NCBI GenBank assembly: GCA_027487735.1
Contig: JAIYDA010000051.1
Location: forward strand, 1-42,351
Direction of reading: 5' to 3'
Source of the DNA: Planctomycetaceae bacterium
Lineage (GTDB): Bacteria > Planctomycetota > Phycisphaerae > Phycisphaerales > UBA1924
DNA length: 42,351 nt
Shown here one piece after another: positions 1 to 8,366 of this stretch; positions within the stretch are counted from its first letter, which is position 1, and each line of letters begins with the position of its first letter. A program made the translations under genes and the position numbers. The notes under the pieces were generated by a model that made no database searches, was not told the DNA's origin, and saw nothing but the letters and a program-made list of their open reading frames with translations.

Positions 1-1
1 A

Positions 2-3000
2 CTGCTGGTGCGCAGCGACAAGCCCGCCTCGCGCGAGCGCGTGACGGCGAGCGTGCGCGTGCGGGTGGAGGGCAGGGTGGTGTCGGAGCAGGATGTGGTG
101 CTGAGCCATCAGGCAACGCGGGGCAGCACGCCCGTTGGCGGCAGTGCGAGCGGTGCCCGTGTCGAGGGCGACGTGTTTGAGCGACTGCTCGACACGCAGG
201 GGCTCGTGCCCGCGGGCACGCCCGCAGCAGCGAACGTGGAGGTTGAAGTCTTTGCCCGCACGAGCGACGACGCGACGCAGACGCTGCGGGTGCGGCTTGT
301 TGAGCCGCCGCGGATCGTGGCGATGGATGCGGTGGTGACGCCCCCGGCGTATGTCGCGGCGTTGCTGGCTGCGGAGGCTGGGCGGGAGGGCTCTCGCGCC
401 AGTGCGCTGGCGCGGTCACTCGTGCAGGGCGACAAGGCGCTGGTGCGAACAGAGGCGGGCGCGGGCGAGGGGCAGGCGGGTTCCCGGGAAGGAAGCGGGC
501 CCGTGTCGGTGTCGCTGGGGCCTGTGCTGGCGGGGTCGCGGGTGGAATTGCGGGTGGGGTTTGAGCAGCCCATGCCCAGCGAAGGGGCGAGGCTGGCGGA
601 GGTGGCGCCGGGGATCGCGGCGCTCGGGACGGGCAATGGGAATGGCGACGGAAATGGCGACGGCACGGGGGCGGGTGACGTGCCCACGCTGCACGTCGCG
701 GGCAGCGCATGGACGCTGGCATGGACGGCGCAGGAGAGCGTGCGCACGACGCTGCTGCCCGTGGGCAGCGAGGGGATTGCGGCTCGCGATGAGGCGGGGC
801 TGCGGGTGGAGGTGGTGGGCGATGCGAGCCCGAGCGTGAGCGTGGCGCAACCTGCGAGCGACGAGAGCGTGCTGGCGAGCGCGGTGGTGCCAATCGAGGT
901 GCTGGGGCGGGATGATGTGGCGATGGATCGGGCGGGGGCGTGGGTGCGGCGGGCGCCGGTGATGAGTGGGGCCACAGGGGGGGACACAGATGGGGAAGGC
1001 ACGGGGCAGCAGGGTGCGGTTGATGGTGCGCAGGCCAGCGACGCGGGCGTGTCGCTGGGTGAGTTGGAGGCTGGAGATCTGCTCGCGGGGCAACTGCTGC
1101 ACAAGGCAACGCTGTCGCTGTCGGAGGTTGCGCTTGCGGATGGGCGCGTGAAGCCCGGGGACGAACTGTGGATCGTGGGGTGGGCGCAGGACAAAGGCGG
1201 GCAAGCGAGCGGGCGGGCCCGCGTGGAGAGCTCGATTCGGCGGCTGACGATCATCAGCGAGAGCGAGCTGGCGAGCCAGGTGGCAAGCGAGATGGCGGGC
1301 CTGCGCGACGCGGCGGCACGCCTGGAGCAAGAGCAAGCGCGCCTGGCGCAGCAGCGCGAGCAGACGGCGCAGCAGATGCAGCAAGCGACGACCGCGGGCG
1401 AAGCGCAGGAAGCGGCGGCTGCGCTGCGGCAGCAGGCGGCTGGACAGAACGCGCTGACGCAGCGCACGAAAGCGCTCGAGCAGCGCGTGGGCAAGCTGAG
1501 CGAGCGGCTCGAGCGCAATCGGCTGGATGATGCCGCGCTAAAGGGGCTGCTGGAGGATGCGCAGGAGACGGCGCAGGAGGCGGGCGCGACGAGCGACGGG
1601 GCGCAGCAGGCGCTGCGGACGCTGAGCGAGCAGCCCCGCGATGGCGCTGTGCGCGATGCGGCGCAGGCGCGGGCACGCGAAGCGCAGACGCAGACGCAGC
1701 AGGCCCTGGCGGAACTTGCGAGCACGCTGGACACCAAGCAAGACGACTGGAGCGTGCAGCGCGAGCTGGAGCGGATTCTGACCGAGCAGCGCCAGCTGCG
1801 GGCGCAGACGCAGACCGCCTCCGGGCGCACGCAGGGCCAAGAAGCAGCTGAGCTGAGCCGCGAGGACAAGGCGGAGCTGGATCGGCTGGCGCGGCGGCAG
1901 GATGAGCTTGCGCAGCGCACGCGGGATGGGCTTGCAGCGCTCGATGCGCGGGCCCAGCAGCTTGCGGAGCAGAGCCCCGAGCAGGCCCAGACGATGAGCC
2001 AGGCTGCCAGCGAAGGGCGCGAGGGGCAGGCGAGCGGCTTGCAGCAGCAGGCGGCGCGGCAGATTCGCGAGAACAAGACGGGGCAGGCGCAGCAAGCGCA
2101 GGCAGATGCGGAGCGGGCGCTGGAGCGCGCGTTGCGCAAGCTGGAGGATGTGCAGCAGGCGCGCGAGGAGCAACTGCGGCGCACGCTGGCGGACGTGATG
2201 CAGAGCTTGGATGCGCTCATCGCCTCGCAGCGGGCGGCGCTCGAGCAGCTGGCGCCCGCGCTCGCGGGTGAGGCGAAGCCCACGGCGGCGGAGCTGGCGC
2301 AGGGGATGATCGGGCTGCAGCGCAACACGCTGGGGACGATCGCGCGGCTGAAGAGCGACGAGCGGCAGGCACGCGCGCTCGAAGCGGTGCTGGGGAACAT
2401 GCAGGCGGCGAGCGACGCGCAGGCGGCTGCGATCGTGGTGCTGCGGGCGGACGCGCCGGACTTTGGGGAGGCTGATCGCGAGGAGCGGGTGAGCCTGCAA
2501 AGGCTGGAGGACGCGAAGGCGGAGGCAGAGAAGCTGCAAGAAGAGGGCGAGGAACGCAGGCAGCAGCGCCAGCGCGAGGAGCTGCGCGAGCGCTATGAGC
2601 AGATGCTGGAGCAGCACCTGGGCGTGCAGACCGCCACCAAGCAGCTCGCGGCGGAGGAGCAGACGCGGCGGACGCGCGCGACGGCACGGCAGCTTGCGTT
2701 GCAGCAGAAGCTCGTGCGCGATGGGCTGGCGCAGATTCGCAGCGAGACCGAGGGGCTTGCGGAGGTCAAGGTGTTTGACTTTGCGCACACGCGGCTGGAG
2801 AGCACGCTGGTGCGCATCGGGGCGACGCTGGAGCAGGGCAACGCGACGCAGGGCGTGGTGGCAGACCAGGCGACGGTCACGGGCATCCTCGCGAGCCTGG
2901 TCGAGGCTCTCAAGAGCGAGCGCGAGAAGGAAGACGATCTGCAAGATGCGGGTGGTGGCGGCGGCGGTGGTGGTGGCGGGCAGCAGGGCGGGCCCCAGCC

Positions 3001-3313
3001 GCTTGTGCCGCCACTTGCGGAGCTGGTGCTGCTGCGCGGGATGCAGGCGGAGACCAACGCGCGGACGGCGCAGCTGGAGAACGCGGGCGATGCTGCGGAG
3101 ATTGCTCAGACCGCGGAGCTGCAGCAGCAGCTTGCAAACCTTGCGCAGCAGCTCTTGGATGCGCTGCAACAGCAGCAGGGCGGGCCCGCTGGGCCTGAAA
3201 ACCCGGCGAAGCTGGACGACGTGCAGCCTCAGGAAGGCCAGGCAGATGAAGGCGAGGCGGGGGAAGGCAAGCCCGACGGGCAGCCCGACAAGCAGAAGGA
3301 GGAAGGGCCGTGA
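2..3313 (+). CDS. Giant coiled-coil protein, DUF4175-like, 5'-truncated
   Basis: The frame is open from the first base of the window, so the true start lies upstream; the GTG at 8 is only the first in-frame start-like codon. About 1,103 residues are visible. The first ~400 residues look like repeated beta-rich segments (many V/G/A-D stretches). From about nt 1240 to 2930 the protein is an almost unbroken Ala/Gln/Glu/Arg heptad-like coiled coil. A glycine run (nt 2950-2980) then leads to a Gln-rich, acidic C-terminus ending in Lys/Glu. Composition and position resemble the DUF4175-type proteins found in planctomycete MoxR/BatA-like clusters; that is inference from memory. The TGA stop overlaps the next start (TGATG), so the two are probably translationally coupled. 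The molecular function is unknown. A membrane anchor, if present, would be in the missing N-terminus. Confidence 0.8.
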   Translation: MLVRSDKPASRERVTASVRVRVEGRVVSEQDVVLSHQATRGSTPVGGSASGARVEGDVFERLLDTQGLVPAGTPAAANVEVEVFARTSDDATQTLRVRLVEPPRIVAMDAVVTPPAYVAALLAAEAGREGSRASALARSLVQGDKALVRTEAGAGEGQAGSREGSGPVSVSLGPVLAGSRVELRVGFEQPMPSEGARLAEVAPGIAALGTGNGNGDGNGDGTGAGDVPTLHVAGSAWTLAWTAQESVRTTLLPVGSEGIAARDEAGLRVEVVGDASPSVSVAQPASDESVLASAVVPIEVLGRDDVAMDRAGAWVRRAPVMSGATGGDTDGEGTGQQGAVDGAQASDAGVSLGELEAGDLLAGQLLHKATLSLSEVALADGRVKPGDELWIVGWAQDKGGQASGRARVESSIRRLTIISESELASQVASEMAGLRDAAARLEQEQARLAQQREQTAQQMQQATTAGEAQEAAAALRQQAAGQNALTQRTKALEQRVGKLSERLERNRLDDAALKGLLEDAQETAQEAGATSDGAQQALRTLSEQPRDGAVRDAAQARAREAQTQTQQALAELASTLDTKQDDWSVQRELERILTEQRQLRAQTQTASGRTQGQEAAELSREDKAELDRLARRQDELAQRTRDGLAALDARAQQLAEQSPEQAQTMSQAASEGREGQASGLQQQAARQIRENKTGQAQQAQADAERALERALRKLEDVQQAREEQLRRTLADVMQSLDALIASQRAALEQLAPALAGEAKPTAAELAQGMIGLQRNTLGTIARLKSDERQARALEAVLGNMQAASDAQAAAIVVLRADAPDFGEADREERVSLQRLEDAKAEAEKLQEEGEERRQQRQREELRERYEQMLEQHLGVQTATKQLAAEEQTRRTRATARQLALQQKLVRDGLAQIRSETEGLAEVKVFDFAHTRLESTLVRIGATLEQGNATQGVVADQATVTGILASLVEALKSEREKEDDLQDAGGGGGGGGGGQQGGPQPLVPPLAELVLLRGMQAETNARTAQLENAGDAAEIAQTAELQQQLANLAQQLLDALQQQQGGPAGPENPAKLDDVQPQEGQADEGEAGEGKPDGQPDKQKEEGP

Positions 3314-4185
3314 TGGACATGCGAACGATGATGAGATTTGGAGGGGCGTGGGCGATGGTTGTGCTCGCTGCGGGGGCGGCGTTTGCGCAGCAGGCAGAGC
3401 CTGTGAAACCGCCGGCGAAACCGAGTGACAAGCCCAGTGACAAGCCCAGTGAAAAGGCGGGCGAGAAGCCTGCCGACAAGCCGCCGGCGCGGGCCGAGCC
3501 GACGTTGGATGAGTTGCTGGGGCTCTCGAAGAAGCCTGCGGCGAGTGGGAAAGAGGAAGCTAAGGCTGGCGAGGGCAAGGCCGCGGAAGGGAAGTCGGGC
3601 GACGCTACCAGCACGCCCCAAGGCACGCCCAAGGACCCTGCGCGGGCTGCGCTGGACAGGCAGCTCGCGAGCGATCAGCCCGTGAGCGACGAGCTGGTGC
3701 AGGCGATTGCGTTGATGCGTGAGAGCGAGGAGCGCCTGAAGGCGAGCGACGCCGGCGCGCAGACGCAGCGCGTGCAGGACGAGACGCTAAAGCTGCTGGA
3801 CAAGCTGATTGCTCAGGCCAAGCAGAACCAGCAGAAGCAGCAACAACAGAAGCAGCAGCAGAGCCAGCAGCAACAGCAGAGCAGCGAGCGCCAACAGCAG
3901 CAGAAGCAGAGCAGTCAGCAGCAGGGGCAGCAACAGGCGGAGGCTCAAGCTCAGCAGCAGGGCACGGGCGATGGGCGCGGGGGCAACCCCGCGAGCGCAC
4001 AGGCGCAGACGCGGCAACTGCCCCAGGGTGCGCAGGCGGCGTGGGGCAATCTGCCGCCGCACGTGCGCGATGCGCTCATGCAGGGCGCGAGCGACGCGTA
4101 TAGCAGCACGTGGGAGCAGCTGACGGGGGAGTATTACAAGCGCTTGGCGGAGCAGGACGCGGCGAAGGGGAGGAGCAAGCCATGA
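3313..4185 (+). CDS. Secreted Gln-rich low-complexity protein
   Basis: The protein has 290 residues from the ATG at 3313, chosen because it overlaps the previous stop by one base; a GTG one codon upstream is possible. Residues 1-24 form a signal peptide (Met-Arg start, hydrophobic AWAMVVLAAGAAF core, cleavage after AFA). Next comes a Lys/Pro/Ala/Asp tract with tandem 'KPSD/KPSE' units, then a predicted helix. From nt 3823 to 3960 there is a nearly pure Gln/Lys/Ser tract, followed by a short compact C-terminus (nt 4015-4170) with 'LPPHVRDALMQG'. That C-terminal piece resembles the conserved end of small planctomycete proteins that follow DUF4175-type coiled-coil genes. The gene overlaps its downstream neighbour by four bases (ATGA). 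The function is unknown; an envelope or periplasmic partner of the coiled-coil protein is an inference. Confidence 0.8.
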   Translation: MDMRTMMRFGGAWAMVVLAAGAAFAQQAEPVKPPAKPSDKPSDKPSEKAGEKPADKPPARAEPTLDELLGLSKKPAASGKEEAKAGEGKAAEGKSGDATSTPQGTPKDPARAALDRQLASDQPVSDELVQAIALMRESEERLKASDAGAQTQRVQDETLKLLDKLIAQAKQNQQKQQQQKQQQSQQQQQSSERQQQQKQSSQQQGQQQAEAQAQQQGTGDGRGGNPASAQAQTRQLPQGAQAAWGNLPPHVRDALMQGASDAYSSTWEQLTGEYYKRLAEQDAAKGRSKP

Positions 4186-5354
4186 GCGTGACGATGCAGG
4201 TGGTGTTGGCGGCGGGGTTGGTGCTGGGGCAGGATGGGGCGGTGCAAGATGTCGCGGCGCGGCCTTTGGCGACGCCTGTGCTGGGCTTTGCGAGCGCGGC
4301 GTCGCAGGATGGCGTGGGCGTGGAGGCCAGTCCGCGTGCCAGCGATGTGGCGCCCGAGCCCAAGGGCAGCGGCATGAGCGCTGCCAACAACCCGATGCAG
4401 GATGAGATGACAGCGGAGCTCGACGCGGGCGTGAGCAAGGGGCTCGCGGCCCTCGTGCGGATGCAGAATGCCAACGGCAGCTGGAGCGACACGGCGTTTG
4501 GCCGCAGCGTGGCAGTGACGGCGCTGGCGTGCATCGCGCTCATGGCGGATGGCAACGTGCCCGGGCGCGGGGCGTATGGCGACAACGTGGAGAAGGGGCT
4601 GGAGTATGTGCTCCGCAACTGCGGCGAGAGCGGGCTGATCGCGACCGACAGCGCGAGCAGCCCGATGTATGGGCATGGGTTTGCGGCGTTGTTTTTGGGC
4701 GAGATCTATGGCATGACCGCGGGCGGGGGCGACACCGACCTTGCGAATCGCACCTATGCCGCGCTCTCGCGCGCGGTGCGGCTGATCGAGACGACGCAGA
4801 ACGACGAGGGCGGATGGCGATACAACCCGGTGCCCTTCGACGCCGACACGAGCGTGACGATTTGTCAGATCATGGCTCTGCGGAGCGCGCGAAACGCGGG
4901 GCTTGAGGTGAGCAAGGCGGTGATCGATCGCGCGGTGGAGTATGTGCGGGCGTGCCAGAATCCCGACGGGGGCTTTCGCTATCAGGGCGTGCCCGGGGGC
5001 AGCGCGTGGCCCCGCAGCGCGGCGGGCGTGGCGAGCCTGCAATACGCGGGCATTTACGAGGATCGCGCGATTGAGACGGGGATGGGATATCTGTTTCGCG
5101 TCGCGATGCCCGGGCGCGGCAATGTCGATCAGATGCACTACTTCTATGGACAGTACTACGCGGTGCAGGCGGCGTTCCTCAAGGGGGGCGAGAGCTGGGA
5201 ACGCTGGTGGCCCGCGGCGCGGGAGGAGCTGCTGGGCTCGCAGACCGCGGGGGGCATCTGGCGCGACCCCACGGTGGGCGATGAGTATGGCACCGCGATG
5301 GCGCTGATTGTGTTGCAGATGCCGAAGCGGTATTTGCCGATTTTTCAGAAGTGA
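4182..5354 (+). CDS. Terpenoid-cyclase/prenyltransferase-repeat protein
   Basis: The protein has 390 residues from the ATG at 4182, which overlaps the upstream stop (ATGA); starts further upstream would run inside the previous gene. The N-terminus looks like a short signal peptide (MSVTMQVVLAAGLVLGQ). From about residue 85 it has alpha/alpha-barrel repeats of the squalene-hopene-cyclase type, with QW-like motifs 'QNANGSW', 'QNDEGGWRY' and 'QNPDGGFRY'. At ~390 residues it has roughly one barrel, not the two-barrel ~630-residue layout of true squalene-hopene cyclases, and the catalytic DxDD motif is not seen. It is probably a non-cyclase member of the fold, perhaps a binding or scaffold protein. 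It is the last gene of the three-gene overlapping operon. The family fold is well supported; the role is not known. Confidence 0.85.
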   Translation: MSVTMQVVLAAGLVLGQDGAVQDVAARPLATPVLGFASAASQDGVGVEASPRASDVAPEPKGSGMSAANNPMQDEMTAELDAGVSKGLAALVRMQNANGSWSDTAFGRSVAVTALACIALMADGNVPGRGAYGDNVEKGLEYVLRNCGESGLIATDSASSPMYGHGFAALFLGEIYGMTAGGGDTDLANRTYAALSRAVRLIETTQNDEGGWRYNPVPFDADTSVTICQIMALRSARNAGLEVSKAVIDRAVEYVRACQNPDGGFRYQGVPGGSAWPRSAAGVASLQYAGIYEDRAIETGMGYLFRVAMPGRGNVDQMHYFYGQYYAVQAAFLKGGESWERWWPAAREELLGSQTAGGIWRDPTVGDEYGTAMALIVLQMPKRYLPIFQK

Positions 5355-5519
5355 TGCGGGCGTGGACGGCGCGCGGCCCTCGGAGGTCGGGCAGCGCGGT
5401 TGACAACTTCACTCTTCACACCATCACGAGAGCCTAACCTTTTTCTCCTGCGGACTCGTTCAAGGCCGAACGAGCGTCGCGCGGGCAGCTGTTGTGCGGT
5501 CGTTTCCTTCCGCCTGCCG

Positions 5520-6731
5520 ATGGAGTGGCTCATGGCTCGTCTTCCCATTGAGTGGTCGTCTCCGACCCGCATCCGCATGCACGCGCGGGACTATCTGGCG
5601 TTTGCGGGGTGCAACTATCTCGGCCTGGGCGGGCACCCGGTGGTGATCGACGCGCTGGCCCAGGCTGCACGCAGCATGGGCATCAGCACCACCGCAAGCC
5701 GCGAGACGACGGGCAACACCCTGAGCCACGAGGGGCTCGAGCGCGAGCTCGCGGCGTTCATGGGTCAGGAGGCGGCGATTCTTGGGGCGGAGGGGTATAC
5801 GGCGAACTTCATGGCGCTGCAGACGCTCGCGCTCACGCATCGCGTCGCGATCATCGATGCGCACGCGCACCGCAGCCTGCGGCACGCGGCAACTGCTGCC
5901 GGCCTGCACGTGTGCGAGTTTGAGCACCTGAGCGCTCGCAGCGCACGCTGGCTCGCGACGCAGCACGCCGATAGCGGCGTGGTCATTCTGACCGACAGCG
6001 TCTTCGCGGCGGATGGCGCGGTGGCGCCCTTGGCCGACCTGCTGGCGGTGCTGCCCCCCCACCGCTCGACGCTGCTGGTGGACGATTGCCACGGCTTCTG
6101 CGTGCTGGGGCGGGGCGGGCGCGGGGCCGTGGAGGCAGCGGGGCTGACGGACCCGCGCGTGGTGATCACGACGACACTCGCGAAGGGGCTTGGGTGCTAT
6201 GGCGGCGCGGTGCTGGGGCGGCGGGCGTTCATCGACAGCGTGCAGCAGCAGGCGTGGGTCTATCGCAGCAGCACCCCGGTGCCGCCCGCGCTGGCGGAGG
6301 CGTGCCGGGCTGCGGTGCGGGTGCTGTCGCAGGGCGACGAGCTGGTGCAGCGCCTGCGGAGCAACATCCAGGTGATGCGCGAGGTGCTGTTCTTCACGGG
6401 GCTGCCCATGCCGCCCGATGGCGTGCCGATCTTTACGTTCGCGGTGAGCGACGAGGCGCGGCAGCAGCGCGTGCACGAGCTGCTGCTCGAGGCGGGCGTG
6501 TTTGCGCCGCTCATTGAGTATCCGGGCGGGCCCGCGCCGCGGTACTTCCGCGTGGTGGTGAATGCGATGCACACGCACGACGAGATCAACACGCTGGGCA
6601 AGCACCTGCTGCGGGCGCTCGACGTGACGCGCGACCAGCGGCCTGCCCGCCGGCCCAGGCCTCCGGTGGAGGATGCCGAGATGCCTGACATTCGCGTGTT
6701 GGAGCGGGCGGTGATGGAGCAGCTTGGGTAG
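5520..6731 (+). CDS. PLP-dependent AONS/KBL-family aminoacyl transferase
   Basis: This is a fold-type I alpha-oxoamine synthase, the family of 8-amino-7-oxononanoate synthase (BioF), glycine C-acetyltransferase (Kbl) and serine palmitoyltransferase. These enzymes decarboxylatively condense an amino acid with an acyl-CoA. Seen in sequence: 'YLAFAGCNYLGLGGHP' near the N-terminus, 'STTASRETTGNT', the cofactor segment 'LLVDDCHGFCVLG..GRG' (Asp and His), and the PLP lysine at about residue 222 in 'TTLAKGLGCYGG'. The start at ATG 5520 gives 403 residues, close to the family norm; the frame is open upstream to about 5400 but that stretch does not look conserved. ATG 5532 is an alternative. No other biotin gene is adjacent, so the substrate cannot be fixed. 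A role in lipid or sphingoid-base synthesis is as possible as biotin synthesis. Confidence 0.85.
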   Translation: MEWLMARLPIEWSSPTRIRMHARDYLAFAGCNYLGLGGHPVVIDALAQAARSMGISTTASRETTGNTLSHEGLERELAAFMGQEAAILGAEGYTANFMALQTLALTHRVAIIDAHAHRSLRHAATAAGLHVCEFEHLSARSARWLATQHADSGVVILTDSVFAADGAVAPLADLLAVLPPHRSTLLVDDCHGFCVLGRGGRGAVEAAGLTDPRVVITTTLAKGLGCYGGAVLGRRAFIDSVQQQAWVYRSSTPVPPALAEACRAAVRVLSQGDELVQRLRSNIQVMREVLFFTGLPMPPDGVPIFTFAVSDEARQQRVHELLLEAGVFAPLIEYPGGPAPRYFRVVVNAMHTHDEINTLGKHLLRALDVTRDQRPARRPRPPVEDAEMPDIRVLERAVMEQLG

Positions 6732-6751
6732 ACAGGCTGAGGGCCTGAGCC

Positions 6752-6970
6752 GTGGCAATCGACGTACCGTGGATCATGGATCGCGATCTGTACTCCGCCG
6801 TGCGGCATGCGAAGCGGGAGCAAGCGATCGAATGGGTGCGGGAGCATCCGGACGATCCATCGGCGGAGGCGATCGCGACGCGGAGCGAGCAGTGGTGGCA
6901 GCTCAACGAGGACTACACGCGCGAGGTTTTTGGGTTTGTTGGCTTGGCGCTTGAGAGAAGCTCTTCGTGA
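6752..6970 (+). CDS. Small hypothetical protein
   Basis: This is a 72-residue ORF that begins 21 bases after the PLP enzyme's stop. The GTG start at 6752 is preceded by GAGGG at 6739-6743, eight bases upstream. An internal ATG at 6776 would give 64 residues. The product is acidic/basic mixed and helical, with no signal peptide or membrane segment. It has several Trp and Arg residues ('AIEWVREHPDDPS', 'EQWWQLNED'), which suggest a small folded helical domain. It is not recognised. Its spacing suggests co-transcription with the upstream enzyme. It lies right at the left edge of the AT-richer accessory patch but has host-like codon use. Confidence 0.5.
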   Translation: MAIDVPWIMDRDLYSAVRHAKREQAIEWVREHPDDPSAEAIATRSEQWWQLNEDYTREVFGFVGLALERSSS

Positions 6971-7006
6971 ATAGCCGCCTCCGCCCTAGATTCTGCCAGA
7001 CAGCAT

Positions 7007-7555
7007 CTAGCTGATACCTCGCATAGTCGCCGCTAACTCTCGTAAGCGCCAGTCAAAGTAATCGCAACCCGCAACGTTCATATCAGGTAGGATGTCAGGG
7101 TCCCCTTCGGCGGGATTGCCCCGTTCATCACAGACGTACTGCACGCCGTGCGTCAGCACCTCTCTAGTGTCAATGCAAAAAAGATGGCGTGGGAACACCT
7201 GATACGCTTGCGGCAAATCGTAGCGAATAGGTTGAAAGTAGCCTCGTGTCCAACACGTACGATTCACCACATACTGGAAATGAACGGAGGACAAGCTTGC
7301 GACATCGGGAATGACGTTGTTCTTGCAAAGGCTGTTGTAGATGTATATCAAGTTGAAGCCAGGACAAGGCTCCCACGGAGGCCGCTTGCCTCTGATCAGG
7401 TCCGATTCTGATGATACATCAAGCAATATTACTCGACCGTAGATGTACTCGCCAGATACAATCTGGATACGAAACAACTCTCCAATCTTGCGTCGCTTGC
7501 GAGATGGCTGCATCGCCACCATAAAGTGCTCATTGTGTTCAGGCGGTGTTTTCAT
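7007..7555 (-). CDS. Imm26-like immunity protein
   Basis: This product has 182 residues from the ATG at 7553-7555 to a TAG at 7007-7009. The opening 'RRKIGELFRIQIVSGEYIYGRVI' matches the typical start of the immunity protein 26 (Imm26) family, where a basic residue pair leads into a beta strand and 'G.Y.YGRV'. The middle 'LIYIYNS' and the end 'GCDYFDWRLRELA' fit the same fold. Imm26 proteins neutralise nuclease-type polymorphic toxins in the cytoplasm; this is family knowledge recalled, not searched. No toxin gene is adjacent, so it is an orphan. The reading frame is open upstream through the MITE-like element at 7630-7926, giving a possible 289-residue chimera, but the conserved part begins at this ATG. 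It is AT-richer than its neighbours, which suggests transfer. Confidence 0.55.
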   Translation of the reverse strand: MKTPPEHNEHFMVAMQPSRKRRKIGELFRIQIVSGEYIYGRVILLDVSSESDLIRGKRPPWEPCPGFNLIYIYNSLCKNNVIPDVASLSSVHFQYVVNRTCWTRGYFQPIRYDLPQAYQVFPRHLFCIDTREVLTHGVQYVCDERGNPAEGDPDILPDMNVAGCDYFDWRLRELAATMRGIS

Positions 7556-7629
7556 CCGAATCGGATCCTCTTGCCGCTTTGATGAAGATACGCCCCTGCC
7601 CACTGCCTCACCATATTGAGCTTCGGAGC

Positions 7630-7926
7630 GCCATGACGAGCTGCGCGGGTTCTCGCGACACAGCTTCAGCAGCATATGGTAGAGGTCTTGGCCCCTGTTG
7701 TTGTCCCGGAACTCGCACTCCTTGAGGTGCAGATAGCACGTGCTGGGATGCAAGCCTCCGAACCGGCTGATGAACTGCGTGCTCTGCCCCGCCGTCAGAT
7801 CGGCGGCGACGCATCGCGCGAAGCGGCGGAAAAGTGCCTGCGCGATTCGCGAACGGACGACATAGCGGCTTTGCACTGGAAAACAAGCCTATCCCGGGGT
7901 TTCCAGATGGCTCAGCTAGTCATGAC
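7630..7926 (-). mobile_element. MITE-like element, copy 1 (IS1595-type remnant)
   Basis: This ~297 bp element is bounded by inverted ends. The right end (7910-7926), read on the minus strand, is GTCATGACTAGCTGAGC, and the left end (7630-7646) matches it at 14 of 17 positions. On the minus strand it encodes the last ~50 residues of a transposase of ISXO2/IS1595 type: '..LHPSTCYLHLKECEFR', then 'N.RG.DLYHMLLKLCRENP'. The catalytic core is missing. It is a diverged direct copy of the element at 8367-8662. No target duplication is visible in the flanks. Its terminal repeat supplies the stop codon of the small membrane-protein ORF to its right. Confidence 0.6.
7646..7876 (-). pseudogene. Transposase 3'-end remnant, IS1595-like (copy 1)
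   Basis: The minus-strand frame carries a C-terminal transposase signature: an aromatic/His-rich helix, then 'ECEFRDNNRGQDLYHMLLK', then 'RENP'. In the family this segment follows the last catalytic residue of the DDE/DDN domain, so only the tail is left. The frame has no stop before the Imm26-like gene and reads straight into it. It cannot encode an active transposase. Confidence 0.5.
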
Positions 7927-8300
7927 CCTCCACGAAATATCACGAATGTTATCACGCATGAACAAAGCCACGAACACACACATGATACACATAATATCCG
8001 GCCAAGCCACACGAAGCGACGCTTGAACGGCAGTGCTACTTTTATTCCCTCATCATGCGGTGCTGCGTGACCAGCTTGCACAGATGCGATTGTCAACCGT
8101 GCACTAATTTGTTCGTTATGTCCATGGTTCTTAAGAAAGACGTTGTATGCTGGAATGTTAATGGCACCTGAGTTTAGTAAACCAACACCAACTCTATCAC
8201 TCCGCCAATCGCTGAGTGGGTACAAGAAGACGCAGCAGACGCTCAACATAAGGGAGACGCTCAGCGACAGAAAAAGCACGAAGCAACGCAAGTACGACAT
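7920..8300 (-). CDS. Small two-helix membrane protein, hypothetical
   Basis: This is a 126-residue ORF with an ATG at 8300 preceded by GGAG about eight bases upstream on the minus strand. Residues ~5-27 form a strong hydrophobic segment, and a second one spans ~98-121. The ~70-residue loop between them is polar, with several His residues, and a Lys/Arg-rich stretch just before helix 2. No family is recognised. The TGA stop (7920-7922) lies inside the terminal inverted repeat of MITE copy 1, so the C-terminus may have been cut or altered by that insertion. It sits between the two MITE copies and just upstream of the Imm26-like gene. A transfer origin is likely from base composition. Confidence 0.4.
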   Translation of the reverse strand: MSYLRCFVLFLSLSVSLMLSVCCVFLYPLSDWRSDRVGVGLLNSGAINIPAYNVFLKNHGHNEQISARLTIASVQAGHAAPHDEGIKVALPFKRRFVWLGRILCVSCVCSWLCSCVITFVIFRGGS

Positions 8301-8366
8301 GAGATTTTCTCCATCTCTCCGTCAAGACGACGTCAGGCTAAGCCATCTACTTGCAGACGCGGAAGA

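Noticed and set aside
109..2400. ~760-codon minus-strand frame, Ser/Ala/Cys-rich
   Set aside because: It is the antisense shadow of the coiled-coil gene; composition is typical of a mirrored Gln/Glu/Arg frame.
5400..5405. TTGACA resembling a -35 box before the PLP enzyme
   Set aside because: The sequence 17 bases downstream (ATCACG) is a poor -10, and no alternative spacing works well.
5520..6731. Biotin operon with bioF
   Set aside because: No bioA, bioB or bioD nearby; the family has several functions, so a gene symbol was withheld.
7622..7938. Target-site duplications around the MITE copies
   Set aside because: The eight bases flanking each copy do not match.
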